Of a stretch of 64,000 nucleotides of DNA, positions 56,919-64,000 are shown piece after piece. The stretch's first letter is position 1. Each line of letters begins with the position of its first letter. This DNA comes from Acanthococcus lagerstroemiae (lineage: Eukaryota > Arthropoda > Insecta > Hemiptera > Eriococcidae), in contig CM063113.1 of NCBI GenBank assembly GCA_031841125.1, forward strand, positions 20,729,312 through 20,793,311, read 5' to 3'. The position numbers and the translations under genes were made by a program. Under the pieces are notes generated by a model. It worked only from the letters and a program-made list of their open reading frames with translations. It made no database searches and had not been told where the DNA came from.

Positions 56919-57330
56919 ATCTAAAGTCATCTATTTTGAAAAAAAGATGATCTAAGTCATCTAAAGTCTTCTTTTTTCGCTGTAGGTCATGTAAACAGTT
57001 TTCATTATATCAAATAACTGGGCAAACTTCCAGAACAACATAAGTTTATGGTACAGACATCAGCTAATGAGTAAATAGTCAGCGAGTATGAATGAAATAG
57101 AAAGAAAGAATAGGGGTAACGTTATAAATGCAACATCAAGTAGAGAAGCAACAGAAAAGTAAGCGATCGGAGCGAGCAAAATTTTTTTTTGAGGGTACTA
57201 AGAAACTGGATAAAGGCTACCTAAAGTCATCTTTTCTTACTTATTAATTCTAGTAGACACCCTGTATGGACATACAGATTGGATTTTACAATAGAACTAA
57301 GGGTTGAGAATCAAGCCATGAGATACTCAC

Positions 57331-57417
57331 CCTATCTTGACTAATTTCTTCATCCATGACTGAGGTTTCCATGTGAGGCGAATGAGTATCTTCACATATT
57401 GTTTCTGATTTCATGTT
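57331..57417 (-). other. Candidate host exon A (87 bp), minus strand
   Basis: The minus strand shows a branch-like CTAAC, then TCTATTCTCGTTACAG as acceptor and AGG|GTGAGTATC as donor. The 87-bp interval is exactly 29 codons. Only one frame is open, reading NMKSETICEDTHSPH and ending DEEISQDR. An ATG in good context (AACATGA) is its second codon, so it might carry the start. The acidic, Ser/Thr-containing sequence has no recognised domain. The transposon nest at 56177-57264 separates it from candidate exon B. Upstream exons were not found before 64000. Confidence 0.45.
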
Positions 57418-57500
57418 CTGTAACGAGAATAGATCCATCGGCGTTAGATAAAGTAAGTATGTACCAGTTAAGGATTAGTGTATCTCTAGAGAATCAGCTA

Positions 57501-57669
57501 CAGAAACGTAGTAAAGAGTTTTTCTGTAGAGGGGGGGGGGTATTGTGAAAATCCCAATTGACTCAACTCAAAATTTCCAAGTATAAAAATTTTCTGTATT
57601 GACTAAAAAAAAGAAACCTTTTGACTTGTTGAATGGGAGTTGCCCCCCCCCCCAATCGATACGTCCCTG
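57501..57669 (+). mobile_element. hAT-like MITE, CAGGGACG family, copy 2
   Basis: The ends are CAGAAACGTA and ATACGTCCCTG, with flanks ATCAGCTA (57493-57500) and ATTAGCTA (57670-57677). 169 bp, with a G10 run near the left end and a C11 run near the right. Confidence 0.78.
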
Positions 57670-57677
57670 ATTAGCTA

Positions 57678-58039
57678 TGTGTAAGACTTTTACTAACAAA
57701 TACGTGTGTGTGCCTGTGTTGGAGGTATTTAAACATTCTGTAGCTAAAGTACGAGTAATACATATTTATTGTGGATATACGAAATTTCTCCCAAAACTTG
57801 ACAAGCAAAATAATAATAATGATAATAAATAAAAAAATGAAATAAAAATAAGTCACGGGCCGTATAATTTTGACAAATTTTTACTCGGCAAGCAAAACAA
57901 AAGAAACAAGTGTTTGGTCCTTGAGTCTAAAACTATAATTGGCAAATTGTGGAATTTCATCTCTCTCTGAGTGTGGAGGGGGAATGTATCCCCATATCAC
58001 CTTCCTCTTTATAAGCAAGTAGATGTTCTTTGAGACGCC
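57678..58039. other. Unassigned AT-rich stretch
   Basis: An AATAATAATGATAATAAATA microsatellite lies at about 57810-57840. No gene or transposon end recognised. Confidence 0.35.
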
Positions 58040-58290
58040 GCTAAATTTCTTAATGTTTGCTAAGATTGTCCTCGTTCAAGAGACTATGACTTCTTCAAAC
58101 TTACTTAAGACTTTTTTAAACTCTACCAGACTTGATCAACACTCTTCAAAACTTTTCAAAACCTATTTAAAATTCTCGAAAAGTTGCTCAAGATCTTGCT
58201 TAGATTCTTCTAAATTTGTTTAAAATCGCTACTGCTCTGGAAGACTCATTTAAAATTTTCGAGATTTTTCCACATTTGTTTCGGATGAGT
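58040..58290 (-). repeat. Phased minisatellite, AAGACT orientation
   Basis: ACTTACTTAAGACTTTTTTA, ACTCTACCAGACTTGATCAA, CACTCTTCAAAACTTTTCAA and TTGCTCAAGATCTTGCTTAG follow one another at near-10-bp word spacing, as in 62520-63420. Confidence 0.6.
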
Positions 58291-58550
58291 AGGATCAGGG
58301 ACATACCGAAGTGACTCTTTCTTGGATCGAGTGGGGGGGGGGAGAAATTTAATTTTTTCAGCTGGTGGAAATGTTTGAAATTGATAAGAGTGAAGGAAAA
58401 GGTCACGCCTTTTGGAATTTCACCGATCACCAAACTGATTTTTCCCGAACTGCGGACCAGTGTCACTATATTTGCATACTCTGGCAACTTTGACATTTTT
58501 GTCTTACTTTGGCACACAAACCGAAAAAACGTTAATTTCACGTGCCACGT

Positions 58551-58625
58551 TGTTAATAATAATAATAGTAATATAATAATAAGCGCGTGAAATTTTCACG
58601 CACCACATTAATAATAATAATAATA
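58551..58625. repeat. (AAT)n microsatellites in a short duplication
   Basis: TTAATAATAATAATAGTAAT and TTAATAATAATAATAATACT lie about 55 bp apart, each after a CACG(T/C)(G/A)CCACRTT-like word. The pattern suggests two LINE or SINE tails or a local duplication. Confidence 0.55.
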
Positions 58626-59160
58626 CTAACTTTGTGTCTTATTAGCGGTATATAGACAAGTTTTACGTTTGTCTTTAGTATGTCTTATCAGTAGGAAATG
58701 AGACTGCTGTAATATCCGTGGGGAAGGAAAAGGTAGTTTTATATCGGGTAGATCAAAAATATATAGACCTGACTGACTGGACTGTTTCCTTTGTGTCTTA
58801 TCAGCAACATACATACAGGCAAGTTTTGGGAAGGAGAAGGTGGTTGTCAAATTTATATCGGCTAGATCAAAATATATAGATCTGACCGACTGACTGGACT
58901 GTTTCCTTTGTGTCTTATCAGCAACATACATATAGGCAAGTTTTGGGAAGGAGCAGGTGGTTGTCAAATTTATATCGGCTAGATCAAAATATATAGATAC
59001 CGACTGACTGGACTGTTTCCTTTGTGTCTTATCAGTGACATGCATATAGGCAAGTTTTGGGAAGGAAAAGGTGGTTGTGAGATTTATATTGGGTAGATCA
59101 GAAATATATAGACCTGACTGACTGAGTGGACTGTTTCCTTTGTGTCTTATCAGCGATATA

Positions 59161-59753
59161 TGGACGTTGTTTAACGAAAGGGAACTAACCCACAAAATCT
59201 GCTTTTTGAGAACACGTGATTCGAAGTTCAAGAGCCATGTAGAAACTATATGGCATTGCGTTTATTGATAAGCTTTTTTCAACGTGAGTACACATTTTTG
59301 AATAAAAGGCCAAATTTTGAAAAATTATACGTTTTTTGCACTTTCCTTGATACTAAATAACTCATTTTGTTTACAAATGTGGGTTAGTTCCCTTTTCAAG
59401 GTGTAAAAATATAAATTCCTGAATTTTCCAAACTTATTTTTCTCTTCTTTAAACGTTTACAGTATAGAGAGTATATATTTATGTTTATACTGCTAGACGC
59501 TATGGTTGAAATGAACTGAAATTTGAAGTTGATTTTTGGGTGAAAGCATTAGGAAGGTGTTCCTGAAGTAAAATTAAACGACGAAAAAATTTTTCCGTGA
59601 GTTCATTTTTTTTTTTCCAAACTTCTAAAAAATATTGTTGAATTTCCTGACTATTTACAAACTTTCTGACCTACTTTTCAAATTCCTGACTTTTTCCAAA
59701 CTTTCCAAATTTTCCAAATCTGTAGACACCTTGCTTTTATTAAACAGCGTCCA
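59161..59753 (-). mobile_element. 251-bp TGGACG MITE, copy 2, carrying a nested insertion
   Basis: The ends are TGGACGTTGTTTAACGAAAG and the split right end CCCTTTT..ATTAAACAGCGTCCA, with TA on each side (59159-59160 and 59754-59755). The surrounding tandem unit is restored when one TA and the element are removed (GCGATATATAGAAAAG against GCGGTATATAGACAAG at 58646). Taking out the 337-bp inner element and one 5-bp duplication leaves exactly 251 bp, the length of copy 1. Confidence 0.9.
59397..59733. mobile_element. hAT-like element, CAGGGTGTCTAC family, 5-bp duplication, inner layer
   Basis: The ends are CAAGGTGT and GTAGACACCTTG, flanked by CTTTT at 59392-59396 and 59734-59738. The interior near the right end repeats CTGACTTTTTCCAAACTTTC-like words. 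337 bp and non-coding. It interrupts the right terminal repeat of the surrounding MITE. Confidence 0.85.
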
Positions 59754-60310
59754 TATAGAAAAGTTTTATGTTTGTCTTTATATCTTATCAGTAGGAAATG
59801 AGACTGCTGTAATATCAGTAGGGAAGTAGGTTGTTGTCAGATTTATATCGGGTAGACTTTTTTTGCCTATCGTATATCTTTCTCTGCCATTATGTCTTTT
59901 ATCAGCCATAGACTGACAGTCTTATGTCTGTCTTCAAATCTTATCTCAGTAATGAAGTAGAAGGTAACTAATCTGTCCCTTCAATTCTTTGGATTTTTTG
60001 ACACGTTATTTCTTTGTGTCTTATCGACGAGTCTCGTATCTGTCATTATGTCTTATCAGTAATAAAGGAGATGGTAGCTTGTCAATTTTTTGACTTTTTC
60101 CTTTGGAGATTGCCTTAATACCTTGACAGTAGGGAAGGAGAAGGTAAGAAGGTAACTGTTAGTGATATTTATATCTGATACAGTGTAAGTCTCATACCTA
60201 TCATATCTTTCACTATGTCGTTATGTCTTATCAGCCATAGACTGACAGTGTCATGCCTTTCTTTAGGTCTTATCAGTAATGAAGGAGAAGGTAACTGATC
60301 TTTCTCTGTA

Positions 60311-62519
60311 ATTTTTTAGTTTTTTGACATTTTTATGTTTTTACTTTGGCACACGACGGAACAAAAGCGTTACTTTGGGAAAATAGCGTCACGAAAATCG
60401 CGCTGGCTGGCAACGGAAAAAAGCGTTACTCTGGAGCGTAACAAAAATAACGTTATACGGGCTGGCTGACTGACTGATGACTGATGACTGACTGAGCGAA
60501 ATGTAAATCGTATAAATCGAAGCTCAGGCACGAGGCGCTTCCGACTCGCAACGCTCCTTGTGTCAGCCTGACAGCATTACGTTCCTTGTGTTAGCCTTCG
60601 AGTACTACGCTCCGCTAGTGCATCAGTTTGAAGTGGTGGAGGGAGGTTTTTCCTTTTCGGTACCTTTCCGTTCAGGGTTTCTTGAAACTCTTTAAAAAAC
60701 TCTAGCAGACTCGTTTGAGACTCTTTAAGACTGTTTGCCATTTGTGCAGCGTTTCCGATTTCAATATTTTTCTCTAAAAGGGCCCACTACCTCCTTCGTG
60801 TATTACATTCGTTACAAAGAATTGATTCTGCACTATCACTTTTGGGGAGGCGGCCATCCATAACCTCGCCGAAATATTGAGCCATTACCCTTCTGAGCCA
60901 CTGACTGGCTCCCCCTGAACATTATTTCTTAACGAGTGACCACGGTGACTAAACAAGTCCTATTTTCTTGTTAGTAACTACTGGCATAAAAATTGCCCTC
61001 CCTTCTGAGTATGCGTCTACGGCGTTAGACGAGTTAGAGGTGCAATTAATTTTCTAGTATTTTAGTTCTCGTTTGACTTCTTTTACACGTTGGTAATTTG
61101 TATGCGTGCTATCCTCTGGACTACATATGTAGTTCTGATGATTTGCCTGTATTCGATTTATGACGTGCATCACGTAACTTCAGTGTATGATGGAACAGTT
61201 GAAAACACACTCGTTTGGTTTCCATACAAAAATCGGAACTAATTTAAATATAACTTGTTAGACGTAAAAACCAGTTGTTATCACTAATTCAGCATTTATT
61301 TGCGGGCCGTTTGTTTAGGTTTTGTCTGCGTCCGCTGTCGTCGGTCAGCGTTTCAATTTCACCGCGGGCAAATCAGTGTCACCACCCGGTAGTAATTGCA
61401 ATGCCAAAATCTATAAATGACAAAGTTGCTGATCATCGTGCCTTGTACACACTGTGCCTTCAATAAACAAACAAGGCTGCAAGGTCTCTCCTTGCAACCT
61501 GTAATCGTGGCTGCGAAAAGGTTTTTCATCTTTTCATTATTCCAGCCTTCCAGTTCTCTTTTCACGTAACGAAGATCAGTTGTGAGATGACCTAATGGCT
61601 TTTCCTCCAGGCTGTGTTCATTTTTTTTTTTGTTTACTAATGGGAACACGTATATGAGTATCATTCATTCATTGATGACTCTACGTTGAATAGTGAGCGA
61701 CCAGGTTTCGGGAATTGGCGGTGGTACTTCTTTGTCGGCGTGCCGGTGATAATGAAAAGCGTGCAATAAAAGTTTTAATTAATTTTTGAATCGTCAGTGC
61801 GATCGTATTCCGATACCTGCGGCTATTGGCGCACCGTGCCTTCGTAAACGAATTCTACGTAATTCGCTGACTGGCCGCGAAATTCGAACAGATTGGCCGT
61901 TTTCACTCGGTGCTCTGGTTCCCAGAATTCGAGGCGCATTCTGTTGACACTTGCAACCTCGCCAGGTCGTCACACATCGTACGATGTTCCGACTTCCCCT
62001 TTCCTAGTCACGTTTTCTAACACTTGTAAATTCATACTTGAAAGTTCTCTTAATCTGGAAAGATTAGGTTTAATTGAAGTAAGCTGATTTTTAGCAAAAA
62101 AGTTACGTATGGTGGTTCTAATGAACATCCTAAGTCACCACCCTTATCCCTTGTAATAATTTTTTGGAAGGTCCCACCCCCTCAAAAAATCGAAACCTAT
62201 GGCAAATACAAAAAAAGTCTTCAAATAAAAATTATTCTATGCCGGATTTGCTATAAAAATGGTTACTTGTACGTTTTCATTACCCCAGAAAAGCCTTGAA
62301 TGGACGGTTTTAAAAACCTTTATAAGCAGCATATGTAGTTAAGGTATTCTCCAGAACTGAGAATATTTTGTTACCAACAAATTTTGAACTCAAACTTTGA
62401 ATTTTGGGCGGAGGAGGGGGGTTACTTTGGTTTACACAATATAGCATCCACAACAAATTCCTCCAATCAAATTCATCAGACAGGACAACTACCGCCTTCT
62501 GAATGGCAAAAGCATATAA
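60311..62519. other. Unassigned; includes local GCGTTACTYTGG and CGCTCCTTGTGT repeats
   Basis: 60370-60640 is CG-containing, with duplicated words (GCGTTACTTTGGG/GCGTTACTCTGGAG; ACGCTCCTTGTGTCAGCC/ACGTTCCTTGTGTTAGCC) and a CTGACTGACTGA microsatellite at 60463-60500. A short phased AGACTC stretch lies at 60690-60740. 60750-62100 is mostly single-copy with no recognised gene. 61454-61490 can form a GCAAGG/CCTTGC hairpin. Confidence 0.35.
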
Positions 62520-63420
62520 AGGACTCTTTGAAGACTTCAAAGATTTTCCAGACTTGATTAAAACTTCTCAAAGTTTCTTGAGGTTTATTTAAAACTTTTC
62601 AAAACTTATTGAAGAGTCGGTAGAATACTGCCGGATAAGTCAGAATCTTATTATGACTTTTCAAAACACTTTTAGACTTGATCAAGACTTTTTCAGACTC
62701 CTTGAAAAGTCGACTCTTTGGTACTTATGAAGATTCATTTAAATCTCTTGAAAATTTGTTCAAGACTCTGTAAGACCCTGTCAGACATATAAAACTCGCT
62801 AAAATTCTTCAAGACCCATTGACGACTGACTCTTCATAACTTTTCGATGACTTGCTTGAGTTTGTAAGACTTTTACGTGGGCGATCAAGGCTTTCTAAGA
62901 GCTTCTTAAAACTCACTTGAAGACTTGCTCGATACTCTGCACAATCTTTCTAAGACTATTGAAGACTGTTCCAGATTTGATCAAGACTTTTGAAGACTCC
63001 TTAAGACTCTTCAAAACTTGCTAAGACTCGTTTACGCCTCTTGAAGATTTGTTAATGATTTGGCAAGACTGCGCATGCTTGTTTAGAAATGGCTAAGTCT
63101 TGAGGCTCATTCAAGACTGTATATAACTTTTCCAAGGCATGTTGAGCCATAAAGACTCTTACGTGATCTTCAAGACTCTTTAAGACTTATTTGAGGACTT
63201 ACGCCCCCGTGAGACCCTGTCATTCTCTTCAAGACTTTTTGAAGACTTTAAAAACTTTTCCAGGCTTGATCAAGATCTTTTAGGACTTTTCATACTCGTC
63301 AATGCTTTTAAAGAATTGTTTAACGTATGAAGGCGTGCTTAAATTTTATTAAGACTCAGGAGCACTTGTTCGGAACTTTCACGACTCTTCCATGTTTCAT
63401 CCAGACTTTTCAAGCGGGGA
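62520..63420 (-). repeat. AAGACT minisatellite with ~10-bp phasing
   Basis: The clearest example of the family. From 62940 the decamers read in succession TAAGACTATT, GAAGACTGTT, CCAGATTTGA, TCAAGACTTT, TGAAGACTCC, TTAAGACTCT and TCAAAACTTG. The array is uninterrupted and entirely in the AAGACT orientation, opposite to 23790-25640. Non-coding. Confidence 0.8.
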
Positions 63421-64000
63421 GAGCAAATCAATTTTTTTAAAGAAGGAAGGAGGGGCATATCGATTTTACGGCGGAACGAATTTCAACAAAGGGAGGGTAT
63501 AGTAATGTGGTTTTCTTTTCTTTTACCAGAGGACCAACGACGTATTCAGGGAGCAATACTTCTTTGAAAGACTGAAGACAAAGAATCCTTTAACACTTGC
63601 TATTCCTAAACATCATCTCCCTTCACTCTTTTGGCTTCTTAGGCACCCTAGATCCAGGGAAACGCCGAGCTTAGAAAGAAATTAGCAGTAGATGCGAAGA
63701 GTAACTGCCTTTTTATTTGTTGTGGAAATTGAAACCAGTGGGAACATTTTCTCAAATAACTTCGGAAATAACAATCTTTGACTGCTTTTCTTCATTGTAA
63801 ATGAAAGAGAATTTCAACAGCTTTCCAACGACACAAAAATGTCCATATACTCCAAAATAGTACCTACTGCTTTCTCCCTAAGCACGACAAAATTGATGGA
63901 TGCTGCTGCAGAATGTCTACTGGAACTGAAGATTGAAAAAACATGACTTTTTCACGAACTTATTCATAATTTTTTCAGCTTTATGAACAAACGGGTACGG
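63421..64000. other. Unassigned stretch to window end
   Basis: AT-rich with no recognised gene, transposon terminus or tandem array. Confidence 0.3.

Larger units (their letters stand above)
56177..57264. mobile_element. hAT-like element, CAGGGTGTCTAC family, 5-bp duplication, outer layer of a nest
   Basis: The ends are CAGGGTGTCTACTGG and TCTAGTAGACACCCTG, flanked by TATGG at 56172-56176 and 57265-57269. The TCATCTAAAGT word recurs inside both ends. 1088 bp, of which about 716 bp is a second element with its own duplication. No transposase. It lies in the putative intron between candidate exons A and B. The sister element at 59397-59733 also has a 5-bp duplication, consistent with a hAT subgroup having 5-bp sites, although the superfamily is inferred from termini only. 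Confidence 0.85.
58634..60310. repeat. ~117-bp tandem array, regular then decayed
   Basis: GTGTCTTATCAG starts at 58793, 58910, 59024 and 59142 (steps of 117, 114 and 118 bp), with a longer first unit from 58634. Each unit contains GCAAGTTTTGGGAAGGA, GGTGGTTGTCAAATTTATAT and GACTGACTGGACTGTTTCC. After the insertion at 59161-59753, the array resumes with GTCTTTATATCTTATCAGTA and decays to about 60310. The minus strand is open for 201 codons across the regular part, giving a 38-39 residue repeat. This is probably a by-product of units near a multiple of three. Confidence 0.88.

Noticed and set aside
58634..60310. CRISPR-like regular array
   Set aside because: The units of about 117 bp are similar along their whole length, without short identical repeats and unique spacers, and the DNA is eukaryotic.

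Overview
The window is AT-rich, intron- and repeat-type eukaryotic DNA, most likely from an insect. The evidence is decayed insect-style APE-type LINEs, a tRNA-derived SINE, a large set of non-autonomous hAT-like elements with 8-bp target duplications, and satellite arrays. There are no operons, no long intact ORFs and no rRNA. Several CpG-containing single-copy stretches would fit a hymenopteran, but species cannot be fixed from the sequence. No complete host protein gene was found. The only host-gene signal I trust moderately is a pair of splice-bounded minus-strand exon candidates at 57331-57417 and 56064-56124.

Layout. 1-2340: the end of a hAT-like element, T-rich low complexity, and a roughly 47-bp satellite carrying a 251-bp inverted-repeat MITE. 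4200-6512: a foldback-like structure with long inverted arms, outer tandem units and satellite inside. 6620-7420: a dead LINE fragment (minus). 7700-16400: mostly unassigned DNA with hAT-like MITEs at 10011, 10816 and 12468. 17000-22200: degenerate tandem repeat blocks and more MITEs. 23790-25640: a minisatellite with AGTCTT recurring about every 10 bp. 27970-30460: MITEs, one holding a fragment of the 251-bp MITE. 30690-31850: LINE (minus). 35880-39040: the best LINE, with recognisable endonuclease and reverse transcriptase, split by another LINE's 3' end. 42350-43270: the 10-bp-phased array again, with an orientation flip. 43638-43851: tRNA-derived SINE. 45236-49060: MITEs and duplications. 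51600-53290: LINE with a 171-bp insertion. 55820-57669: exon candidates around a three-level transposon nest. 58634-60310: 117-bp tandem array containing a two-level nest. 62520-63420: a further phased array.

How the parts relate. The LINEs are all broken here (frameshifts, stops, truncation, or a mutated FADD box), but LINE machinery of this kind would have mobilised the SINE. It may also have mobilised a 107-113 bp repeat family, called R110 here, found at five places. Three R110 copies carry 10-14 bp target duplications and a fourth has a tentative 8-bp pair. The hAT-like MITEs carry no transposase and would need an autonomous element elsewhere. Several insertions can be undone exactly on paper: removing a 337-bp insert and its 5-bp duplication returns the MITE at 59161 to 251 bp, the same length as the copy at 1276. 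These nested events give a relative order of activity for the families.
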